DNA from: Fibrobacter succinogenes | GTDB lineage: Bacteria > Fibrobacterota > Fibrobacteria > Fibrobacterales > Fibrobacteraceae | DNA length: 64,000 bases | Assembly: GCA_902762305.1 (NCBI GenBank) | Contig: CACWNW010000002.1 | Span: 1 to 64,000, forward strand | Reading direction: 5' to 3' | Made by a program: the position numbers and the translations under genes | Notes under the pieces: model-generated | Database searches by the model: none | Seen by the model: the letters and a program-made list of their open reading frames with translations, nothing else | Told to the model about the DNA's origin: nothing | Shown: in pieces, positions 17,194-24,134 of the stretch | Layout of the letters: the number at the start of each line of letters is the position of its first letter | Numbering within the stretch: position 1 is the first letter of the stretch

Positions 17194-17221
17194 ATTATAC
17201 AAAAAAATTGTTATTTGTCAA
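17194..17221 (-). promoter_or_regulatory. Sigma-70 consensus promoter of the hic locus
   Basis: On the minus strand TTGACA, 16 bases, TATAAT: perfect hexamers. The -10 ends six bases before the hicA remnant ATG, so that frame would be nearly leaderless. Confidence 0.85.
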
Positions 17222-17295
17222 TATATTTGTTGATTTTTCAGCAAATCAACGAAAAATATGCCATTTATGCGTCCCCTTCCACCTGAAATTCAGAT

Positions 17296-17336
17296 AAAAA
17301 AGAACGCACCTTGCCTTTCCATAGCAAGATGCGTTC
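17296..17336 (-). terminator. Terminator on the minus strand without an obvious gene
   Basis: A 13-bp stem (one G-T pair) of GAACGCATCTTGC with its partner, loop TATGGAAAG, then six T. No minus-strand gene lies upstream, so it may be left over from a lost gene or may insulate the hic promoter. Confidence 0.6.
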
Positions 17337-17399
17337 GGGCGTTAATGTACCTAAGTTTCCCAAAACTGGCAAGAGGTCCAAGGAAAACTTACATAACGC

Positions 17400-17428
17400 T
17401 TGCGAAGCCGCATAAAATAAGGTATATT
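17400..17428 (+). promoter_or_regulatory. Promoter of the short leader transcript
   Basis: TTGCGA, 17 bases, TATATT. It would start a transcript of about 85 bases ending at the terminator at 17499-17521. Confidence 0.6.
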
Positions 17429-17437
17429 CAGAAAGTA

Positions 17438-17473
17438 AATCTTATAGGGGCTCTTTATGAGCCGAGGTAAAAC
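17438..17473 (+). repeat. 36-bp direct repeat, copy 1
   Basis: Identical at 35 of 36 positions to 18105-18140. It contains AGGGG, then GGCTC, five bases, GAGCC, which places the ATG at the loop-stem boundary of a short hairpin, followed by the codons for MSRGKT. Confidence 0.85.
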
Positions 17474-17477
17474 GTAA
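17457..17477 (+). CDS. Six-residue leader-like peptide MSRGKT
   Basis: The ATG follows AGGGG and the frame stops after six codons, 21 bases before a terminator stem. The same six codons begin the real gene at 18124. It may be a truncated duplicate of that gene's start, or a leader peptide. The size makes it uncertain. Confidence 0.3.
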   Translation: MSRGKT

Positions 17478-17498
17478 AATGGACAAGTCCGAAAAAGT

Positions 17499-17521
17499 GA
17501 CCCTTTCTGGGTCGCTTTTTT
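17499..17521 (+). terminator. Terminator of the leader transcript
   Basis: Stem GACCC/GGGTC with loop TTTCT, followed by GCTTTTTT. Confidence 0.7.
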
Positions 17522-17600
17522 ATCTAAATTGGAATAATTATCAACATGATTTTTTGCAATTTGGATAAAAAATGACGTTGATTTAAAGTATATTATAGGT

Positions 17601-18032
17601 ATGGAAAAATGGAATGACATTGATTTTAGGTTCGTCCCCGAGTCTGTTGTTTTGGGGATGGCTCTTCCGTTTTTCCTGTTCTGGTTGGGAATTATTATAT
17701 CTGCATTTTGGGGTGGCGTTATTACAAAATTGGGATGCCTAGTGCCTTTTTATGCATATATGGTTCTTTTGAATTTGTATTTGGATGATTCGTCTGATTT
17801 TAATACAAGCGAGGATGGAAGAAAAAAAGGAAAATCGGTTTCTTCGTTTTGGACAATTTCTTATGTTTTTTCTTTTTTATCGTCTATCGTTTTTGCCTTT
17901 TGTGTTGGCCGTGAATCGGTTTTTTACGTGCAATCTTGTGTTGCTCTTGTAAATATTTTTGTTTCAGTGCCCATTCTTGTACTGTTTTGCAGTGATCATG
18001 AATCTAGGTATGCAGGCCCATTCTTATATTAA
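17601..18032 (+). CDS. Hypothetical multi-pass membrane protein
   Basis: 143 residues with about four hydrophobic helices (about 18-38, 40-58, 82-104 and 110-130) and an acidic loop DDSSDFNTSEDGRKKGK between the second and third. No family recognised. The gene is markedly AT-rich compared with its neighbours, which suggests acquisition by transfer. A TATATTAT box ends four bases before the ATG. It is bracketed by the two copies of the 36-bp repeat. Confidence 0.6.
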   Translation: MEKWNDIDFRFVPESVVLGMALPFFLFWLGIIISAFWGGVITKLGCLVPFYAYMVLLNLYLDDSSDFNTSEDGRKKGKSVSSFWTISYVFSFLSSIVFAFCVGRESVFYVQSCVALVNIFVSVPILVLFCSDHESRYAGPFLY

Positions 18033-18064
18033 AAAGATGTTCCTTAAATGATCGATAGTCTTTG

Positions 18065-18090
18065 GCCATGGTTTATATTTGAACCATGGC
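18065..18090 (+). repeat. Perfect 9-bp inverted repeat
   Basis: GCCATGGTT, eight bases (TATATTTG), AACCATGGC. The loop itself matches TAnnTTTG, so the palindrome could be an operator flanking a promoter box for the gene at 18124. Alternatively it is a weak terminator of the preceding gene, although no T run follows. Confidence 0.6.
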
Positions 18091-18104
18091 TAGTTTGTTG
18101 GTTG

Positions 18105-18140
18105 AATCTTATAGGGGCTCGTTATGAGCCGAGGTAAAAC
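18105..18140 (+). repeat. 36-bp direct repeat, copy 2
   Basis: Differs from copy 1 (17438-17473) at one position in the hairpin loop. Here the reading frame continues into the zinc-ribbon protein instead of stopping. Confidence 0.85.
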
Positions 18141-18663
18141 AAAAAAAATGTTCTGTCCGGAATGCGGCGAAGCCTACAATTTCACTGAGCCCCACTGCCC
18201 TTGGTGCGGGGCGCCAAAGCCGCATAAAGAGTCTTCAAACGAAAAAGAAGATATTGTCGAGGAAGAAAAAATCCCGCTCAAGGCCCGACTGTATTCCAAG
18301 CGTTACGTCGCAGTGCTTATTTTGTTCATCATCGGAATAATATGCATTACCGTAATTGCGAGAGATGCATTTATTGCTGAGATACAGGACAAGTTTGAAT
18401 TTAATTCCAATTACTTCATTGCATTCGTTTTCTTATTAAGCCTTCCCTTTTTAGGGGTCTTGGGTTATATGTACGACAGCGAGCAAAAAAAGAATCCCCG
18501 GGAGGATTCTAAAAACGATCTAGTTTCTATGAATAAAACAATGTGGAATTTCTATTATAAAGCTCCATTTAAGTACGGTCACCGTTGTATAAAAGAGCGC
18601 AACTACAAGGGCCTAGTTCTTTTTGCGGCATTCATCGCAGCACTTGCATTTATATTTATCTAA
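18124..18663 (+). CDS. Zinc-ribbon membrane protein
   Basis: 179 residues. An N-terminal double-Cys zinc ribbon (CPEC at about 13-16 and CPWC at about 27-30) is followed by a charged linker and membrane helices at about 60-80, 97-117 and 160-178. Such ribbon-plus-helix proteins are common and poorly understood. The ribosome site and start lie in the repeated hairpin at 18105-18140, which may control translation. Confidence 0.7.
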   Translation: MSRGKTKKMFCPECGEAYNFTEPHCPWCGAPKPHKESSNEKEDIVEEEKIPLKARLYSKRYVAVLILFIIGIICITVIARDAFIAEIQDKFEFNSNYFIAFVFLLSLPFLGVLGYMYDSEQKKNPREDSKNDLVSMNKTMWNFYYKAPFKYGHRCIKERNYKGLVLFAAFIAALAFIFI

Positions 18664-18665
18664 GC

Positions 18666-19289
18666 CTATTTATATTTTCGGCTATAGTTCTCGAAGACGA
18701 TATTCACGTTAAAATACTCATTCCGCTCATTGCCTTCGGAATCGACGACTTCCATGAGGTCGCAAGTATTGTCGCCATCGCTTACCGTCTGCTGGCGTTT
18801 GAGTTTCCAGCCCATTATCCGCATCACGAAATATTCCTCCTCGACATCGATAACAATCCTCCCTTCCCGGCAATTCTTTCCGGAACCGCTTTGCCCGATA
18901 GAGCGCAAGAGCCCGAGTTCAATATCGAGATGGCGTTTTGACTCGACAGAGTCCCCCAGCGCCTCCGACGCCCACGAAAGCATCTTGTGCGCCGTCATGT
19001 TGAGGTAATTTATGTCTAGAATGGACTTGGCCAGTTTCTTGACCTTTGCGTAATCTTTATCGCTAGCAGCGGCATTCATTTTTTTGTTCATTTCGTCAAT
19101 CTTGCTCTGTTTGCGTTTCACGTACCAAGACGTCCGAGCGCAATTCTGGCGAAGAGCGGCATAGTCCACAGCCGTCTCCCCAGCCTTTACTTTGTTCAGA
19201 ATGCCAGAACATGTCTTTTCGTATTCGTCCGCATAGGACGTTGCAGCCCAAAACAGGGCTGCAATAAGTGTCAGGGCTAGGAGTTTCAT
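18666..19289 (-). CDS. Exported DUF4919-like protein
   Basis: 207 residues with a signal peptide (MKLLALTLIAALFWAATSYA). The mature part begins with a helical TPR-like half containing VDYAALRQNCA, then NMTAHKMLSWASEALGD, and a C-terminal beta-rich half ending YFNVNIVFENYSRKYK. The order (a yaaLR segment, then a Y(F)NV end) resembles DUF4919 proteins of the Bacteroidetes/Fibrobacter group. The function is unknown; it is probably periplasmic. Confidence 0.65.
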   Translation of the reverse strand: MKLLALTLIAALFWAATSYADEYEKTCSGILNKVKAGETAVDYAALRQNCARTSWYVKRKQSKIDEMNKKMNAAASDKDYAKVKKLAKSILDINYLNMTAHKMLSWASEALGDSVESKRHLDIELGLLRSIGQSGSGKNCREGRIVIDVEEEYFVMRIMGWKLKRQQTVSDGDNTCDLMEVVDSEGNERNEYFNVNIVFENYSRKYK

Positions 19290-19399
19290 GGGGGCCTCCT
19301 TTTTTGAGGAAGGTAGTTATTTACACCGCTCCAAGACCACACTTTCCATAATCCAAGTCGTAATATTACGCGCCTTCCACGACTAGGCAATACTTCACT

Positions 19400-19426
19400 G
19401 GATCCTTCGCTCCGCTCAGGATGACA
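19400..19426 (+). repeat. Short palindromic intergenic element
   Basis: GGATCC, TTCGCTCCGCTC, AGGATGACA. The complement (TGTCATCCTGAGCGGA...) is the same element that starts the insertion inside rnhB at 58285. Confidence 0.6.
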
Positions 19427-19453
19427 CATACATTTTCCACCCACATTTTCCAT

Positions 19454-19487
19454 ACTAGTAACTAGTAACTAGTAACTAATAACTATA
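19454..19487 (+). repeat. 7-bp tandem repeat before hisS
   Basis: About five copies of ACTAGTA, the last two diverged (ACTAATA, ACTATA), running directly into the TATATTTTG promoter-like box of hisS. Confidence 0.8.
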
Positions 19488-19492
19488 TTTTG
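19484..19492 (+). promoter_or_regulatory. TAnnTTTG-like box before hisS
   Basis: TATATTTTG, seven bases before the ATG. No ribosome site lies between. Confidence 0.45.
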
Positions 19493-19499
19493 CGCCACT

Positions 19500-20769
19500 A
19501 TGAGTATTTCTATCCCTCAGCTGCCCAAGGGCACGCGCGATTTTTACCCGGAAGCGCAACGCATCCAGAACTACATTTTCGATACCTGGCGCAGTGTCGC
19601 CGAAGGAGCTTTACACAGGCAAGTCCGGCGAAGAAATCGTAAGCCAGCTCTACAACTTCAAGGACAAGGGCGACCGCGAAATCGCGCTCCGCCCCGAAAT
19701 GACCCCGACACTCGCCCGCCTCGTCATCCAGAAGGCCCGCGAACTGAAGAAGCCCTTCAAGTGGTTCAGCATGCCGCGCCTTTTCCGCTACGAGAAGGCT
19801 CAGAAGGGCCGCCTGCGCGAGTTCTTCCAGCTGAACATGGACATCATCGGCACCGAGAGCATCTACGCCGAAGCCGATCTGCTCGCCTCCATCGCAACGA
19901 TGCTGCGCAAGTTCGGCCTAAAGGACGGCGAATTCGCAATTGGCGTCTCTAGCCGCAAGCTTTTGGCCACCTACCTCGAAGAAATCGGCGCCCCGAACCC
20001 GGCGCTTGTGTACCCGGTGCTTGACCGCCGCCTGAAAATCGGCCCCGAAGCCTTTGCGAAGGCGCTTGCCGATGCCGGCCTCACCGAAGAACAGGTGAAG
20101 AAACTCGACGACTTCATGAGCTGCAAGAGCATCGAAGAAGTCAAGACCAAGGTGCATAGCGAAAACGCTACCGCCGCCCTCGCCGAAATCGAAGACCTGT
20201 TCGCAACGCTTACCGCCGCAGGTTACGGCGAATGCGTGAATCTCGACCTCTCCATCGTGCGCGGCCTCGCCTACTACACGGGCATCGTTTTCGAAGTATT
20301 CGACAAGGGCAAATCCATGCGCGCCATCGCCGGCGGTGGCCGTTACGACAGCCTCACCGAAAAGCTCGGCGGCGAACGCATCCCGGGCGTGGGCTTTGGC
20401 ATGGGCGACGTGGTCCTCGCAGACCTCCTCGCCGAGCACAACCTGCTGCCGAGCCCCAAGCAGAGCGTCGACTTCTACATCGCAAGCTTCACGAACGACA
20501 TGAAGAAGGTCTTCGAGACCGCCCAGATATTCCGCGACACGAAGTTCGGCAACTGCTCCGTCTCGCACCCGCTCGCCCCCATGAAGATGGGCAAGCAGCT
20601 CGACCAGGCGAACTACCAGGGCGCAAAGATTGTCGTCTATGTGGACGGCTCCAAGGCCGCTGCGGGCGAATTCGAGTACAAGGACATGCGCGTGGGCGAA
20701 ATGCTCGTGGGCAGCCCCGAAGCAATTGTAGAACGCAGCAAGATGGTTATTGAATCTAAGAACGCATAA
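19500..20769 (+). pseudogene. hisS: Histidyl-tRNA synthetase, frameshifted near the start
   Basis: Charges tRNA-His. The first 35 codons encode the expected N-terminus (LPKGTRDFYPEAQRIQNYIF) and motif 1 begins. At 19605 the frame breaks: the rest of the enzyme continues from GAG at 19606 in another frame (ELYTGKSGEEIVSQLYNF). About 15 codons of motif 1, including the usual GYxxxxxPxxE, are absent, so this is a deletion plus frameshift. Downstream everything is intact: ALRPEMTP (motif 2), GLAYYTGIVFEVF, GGGRYDSL (motif 3) and the anticodon-binding domain. An essential gene damaged only here suggests an assembly or sequence fault, unless a second hisS exists. Confidence 0.85.
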
Positions 20770-20820
20770 GGAGATCCCCGGTAGATCCTATCGCCACTAC
20801 GTGGCTCCAGGATGACAGGG
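20770..20820 (+). repeat. Palindromic intergenic element after hisS
   Basis: Starts GGAGATCCCCGG and ends CCAGGATGACAGGG, a longer and diverged member of the GGAGATCCCC...GGGGATGACA family seen at 24072, 39247 and 62915. Confidence 0.5.
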
Positions 20821-20830
20821 GAAAAAATTC

Positions 20831-22414
20831 ATGACGCCTTTCAAATCATTTCTCAGCATATTAAGCCTTTTCGTCGTACTCGGCCTCATGGCATGGTTCT
20901 ACCCGGCAAGCGGGATTACCATCGCCGACACGACATTCAGGTTCCCCGCACTCACCGACATCTTCGAGAAAGAGGACCCGAACGCCGTAGCCGAAGACGA
21001 CAATGCGGAAACCGACCCGCAGAAGGCTATCGAGCAAATGATGGCGGCCACGCAGGCCAAAGAATTCGCGAAGTTCTCCGACTCGCTGAAGTTCTACGAA
21101 GATTTCTTCCAGAACGGGCGCAACAGATTCGACCTCCCGAACAACGACCCCACATGGTTTGACCGCTTGTTCCTCCACCTGGAACTCGCGAAGATCGATT
21201 CGAACACCGTGCACATCGTCCACTACGGCGACTCGCAGCTCGAAGAAGACCGCATATCGGCCACCATCCGCGAAGACCTGCAGAAGGAATTCGGCGGCGG
21301 CGGGCCGGGCATGCTCCCCGCGGTGCTGAACATCCCGTCGCAGACGACGAGCGTGTGGAACAACGGCGACCTCACCCGCTTCATCATGTTCGGTACCGAA
21401 GAAGACCGTGCCGACCACAACCGCTACGGGCCGCTCGCGCAGGTGAGCAAGCTCGAAGGCAGCGCCGTCATCGGCATCAAGAAGCGCGAAGACAAGGACG
21501 GCAAGTTCACGCACGTGGGCGGCTACGGAATCATCAAGGTACTCGCCAGCAAGCGCGGGAACCTCAGGGCAAGGCTTGCATACGAATCGACCATTATCGA
21601 GAACGAAGGCACCGAGAAGGAAAAGCGCAAGAAGAAATTCGTAGACGCTCCCGCACCCACCGACGAGAAGTTCAACAAGCTCCGCGTGTTCACGTGGAAG
21701 CTCCCCGACACCACGTCGAACGCAAAGGTCAACCTCTCCGGCAACGCAGAAATCTACTCCATCTCGGTCGACGGGCCCTACGGTGTCGCAGTCGACAACG
21801 TCGCCATGCGTGGCAGCTCGGGTACGGTGTTCACCCGCATGGACAAGGAACTCCTGGCGGAATCCTTCAAGGTAATGAACGCCCGCCTTATCATCATGGA
21901 ATACGGCGGAAACCTGGTCCCGAGCCTCAACAAGAGCAACCTCGAATACACGCGCAAGCTCATCACGAAACAGATCCAGACCGTCCAGAACGCGAACCCT
22001 GATGCCGACATCCTGTTCATCGGGCCCGCCGACATGGCCAAGCAGATGGACGGCAAAATCAAGAGCTACCCCGGACTGGAGCTCACCATCCAGATGCTCC
22101 GCGAAATCGCGCTCGAGAACGGGCTTGCCTACTGGGACATGTTCCGCGTGATGGGCGGAGAAGGTTCCATGCGCAAGTGGGTCAAGCAGTCCCCGCCGCT
22201 CGCCGGAGCCGACTACATCCATTTCAGCCGCAGGGGTGCTGCCTACATGGGTGAGCTATTCTGCAACGCACTGCGCATGCACTACGACTTCTTCAAGTTT
22301 CGCGACAGGCACAAGATCGATGATGCGAAGTTGAAGGAAATAAGCAAGTGGTACAAGGAAAACAAGGCCGAAAAGCCCGCCGAAGCGGCCCCACAGGCGG
22401 AGGCTGATCAATGA
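20831..22414 (+). CDS. Periplasmic SGNH/GDSL hydrolase-like protein, first of the acetylation cassette
   Basis: 527 residues with an N-terminal membrane anchor (about 8-26). The SGNH blocks are visible: HYGDSQLEED (nucleophile Ser), IMEYGGN (block III) and DYIHFSRRG (Asp-x-x-His). A long insertion with charged residues separates blocks I and III. In alginate-type acetylation systems (AlgJ/AlgX, PatB) such proteins move acetyl groups to a polysaccharide in the periplasm. It overlaps the next gene by ATGA and is followed by an MBOAT acyltransferase. The role is inferred from this context. Confidence 0.75.
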   Translation: MTPFKSFLSILSLFVVLGLMAWFYPASGITIADTTFRFPALTDIFEKEDPNAVAEDDNAETDPQKAIEQMMAATQAKEFAKFSDSLKFYEDFFQNGRNRFDLPNNDPTWFDRLFLHLELAKIDSNTVHIVHYGDSQLEEDRISATIREDLQKEFGGGGPGMLPAVLNIPSQTTSVWNNGDLTRFIMFGTEEDRADHNRYGPLAQVSKLEGSAVIGIKKREDKDGKFTHVGGYGIIKVLASKRGNLRARLAYESTIIENEGTEKEKRKKKFVDAPAPTDEKFNKLRVFTWKLPDTTSNAKVNLSGNAEIYSISVDGPYGVAVDNVAMRGSSGTVFTRMDKELLAESFKVMNARLIIMEYGGNLVPSLNKSNLEYTRKLITKQIQTVQNANPDADILFIGPADMAKQMDGKIKSYPGLELTIQMLREIALENGLAYWDMFRVMGGEGSMRKWVKQSPPLAGADYIHFSRRGAAYMGELFCNALRMHYDFFKFRDRHKIDDAKLKEISKWYKENKAEKPAEAAPQAEADQ

Positions 22415-24072
22415 CAAGATTTTCGCGCATATTCGGTTCCATAGTCGGGATTCTCGCTACCGCGCTGTTCGCCGCTCCGCCGGTTTCCAACCCCACGGGC
22501 TACGTCATCGATTTTTCGAAATACGAGTTCATTGACTCCACGCTCAACCTCATCCAGTTCCCGAGCGGCAAGGATTCATTCGAACCATTCTACCAGAAGA
22601 TGGATTCCCTTGTTTTCGAAAACAAGGGACAGGTGCGGATTATGCATATCGGCGGTTCGCACATCCAGGCGGATGTCATTTCGGGCCGCATCCGCGAACA
22701 CCTCGTAAAGGAATACCCGGGTTCATCCGCCGGTCGCGGTTTCGTGTTCCCGTACTCCGCCGCCCGCACGAACACGCCTTCCAGCTACGGCTCGCAATAC
22801 AAGGGCATCTGGGACATGAGCAAGAACGTGCTCCGCGAAGTGAAGAAACCGCTCGGACTTTTGGGCATCGCCGTCAGTACAAGCGACCCGCGAGCCGAAT
22901 TCAGCCTCCTGCTCGACAAGTACAATTCCTCCCCGATTTACGAAGAAACTAAGTTCCGCCTCTTCGGGTACAGCGACAGCAACAACGTCGTCCCTGTACT
23001 CGTAGTCGACTCGGTAGATATCAAGGGTGTGCTCGACACCGCCACGCAGAGCTATGTGTTCAAGAGCCCCCGCCCGATAGACACGCTGACATTCGCCTTC
23101 CGCTGGGCAGACACTACACTCCAGGCAAAGGTCGCGCAGTACATCATCGATTCACTTGTACAGGATTCCATCTACCGTGCTAACCTCGACACTACGGAAA
23201 TCGATTCCACTACCGGAAAGGATTCCGCAGCAAACAAGAACGCTGCCGTAAAAGAAAATGTCGAAGCTTCCGCAGATTCCATGTTCCAGGGAGACTGCGA
23301 CATTCTGGATACTGCATGCCTCGAACGCGTCGAAGTACAGAACGGCCTGATGGCGGCATGCGCCCTGCTCGATACTGCAAAGGCTCCCGTAGATTCCGCA
23401 CAGAAGGCCGTTTGCGATTCGCTTATCGAACTTTCGAAAACGATGTCGGCGGTCCGCCCGAGGTTCACGCTCACCGGAGTCCTCTCCGAATCCGATTACC
23501 CGGGAATAATCTACACGAACGTGGGCATAAACGGGGCACGCGTTGCGCACTATTTTGAAGACATTTGTCCGCTTTTCGAAAAAGAGCTCGCATTCGTCAA
23601 GCCCGACCTCGTGATATTTGCTATCGGCGTAAACGACGCCAACGTCGAAAAATTTGACGACAAGGCGTTCCGTGCCAACTACGACACGCTCATCCAGCGC
23701 ATAAAGCGCGTTAACCCGAATACAGCCTTCGTATTCGAGACGAACAACGACATGTTCCGCAAGGTGCGCAAGCGCCGCTACGTGCAACACCCCGTAGGCG
23801 AACAGGCCCGCAAAGCGTTCTTCAAGCTCGCCGAAAAGTACAAGGCGGGTATCTGGGACAAGTTCTCCCTGATGGGAGGCTTGGGTTCCATGGCCAAGTG
23901 GGAAAAGGCGAACCTCGCAAAGAAAGACAAGGTGCATTTCAACCAGGCGGGCTACCACCTGCTCGGCGACATGTTCTACAGGGCGCTCATCGATTCGTAC
24001 CAGGAACACATCGCGAACCTGCCAGCACTCGAACCCACACCGAAGAAGGTGGAGGATAAACCTAAGAAATAG
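22411..24072 (+). CDS. Second SGNH-like periplasmic protein of the cassette
   Basis: 553 residues with a signal peptide (ending ALFAAPP). Block I reads HIGGSHIQAD, which keeps the Ser but has Gly in place of Asp of the GDS motif. IFAIGVNDAN is block III, and DKVHFNQAG gives the catalytic Asp-x-x-His. Residues of about 250-340 form an Asp/Ser/Ala-rich insertion. It starts within the stop of the first SGNH gene (ATGA), so the two are translationally coupled. It is probably the acetyl-transfer or polymer-binding partner. Confidence 0.72.
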   Translation: MTRFSRIFGSIVGILATALFAAPPVSNPTGYVIDFSKYEFIDSTLNLIQFPSGKDSFEPFYQKMDSLVFENKGQVRIMHIGGSHIQADVISGRIREHLVKEYPGSSAGRGFVFPYSAARTNTPSSYGSQYKGIWDMSKNVLREVKKPLGLLGIAVSTSDPRAEFSLLLDKYNSSPIYEETKFRLFGYSDSNNVVPVLVVDSVDIKGVLDTATQSYVFKSPRPIDTLTFAFRWADTTLQAKVAQYIIDSLVQDSIYRANLDTTEIDSTTGKDSAANKNAAVKENVEASADSMFQGDCDILDTACLERVEVQNGLMAACALLDTAKAPVDSAQKAVCDSLIELSKTMSAVRPRFTLTGVLSESDYPGIIYTNVGINGARVAHYFEDICPLFEKELAFVKPDLVIFAIGVNDANVEKFDDKAFRANYDTLIQRIKRVNPNTAFVFETNNDMFRKVRKRRYVQHPVGEQARKAFFKLAEKYKAGIWDKFSLMGGLGSMAKWEKANLAKKDKVHFNQAGYHLLGDMFYRALIDSYQEHIANLPALEPTPKKVEDKPKK

Positions 24073-24100
24073 GAGATCCCCGGCCAAGCCGGGGATGACA
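24072..24100 (+). repeat. Palindromic intergenic element
   Basis: GGAG, then a perfect 9-bp stem ATCCCCGGC/GCCGGGGAT with loop CAA, then GACA. It lies between the second SGNH gene and the MBOAT gene and could act as an mRNA hairpin within the operon. Confidence 0.7.
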
Positions 24101-24134
24101 ACAATCATCAAGTTTTGCCCCCCCTCTAAAACAA

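Larger units (their letters stand above)
17222..17600. other. Gene-poor AT-rich stretch beside the hic locus
   Basis: It holds a minus-strand terminator (17296-17336), a plus-strand promoter (17400-17428), the first copy of a 36-bp repeat with a six-codon frame (17457-17477) and its terminator (17499-17521). No larger gene is supported. Confidence 0.6.

Noticed and set aside
17351-17620. Minus-strand frame of 89 codons in the hic-zinc ribbon gap
   Set aside because: No ribosome site or family motif, and it crosses the promoter, leader repeat and terminator of the plus strand.
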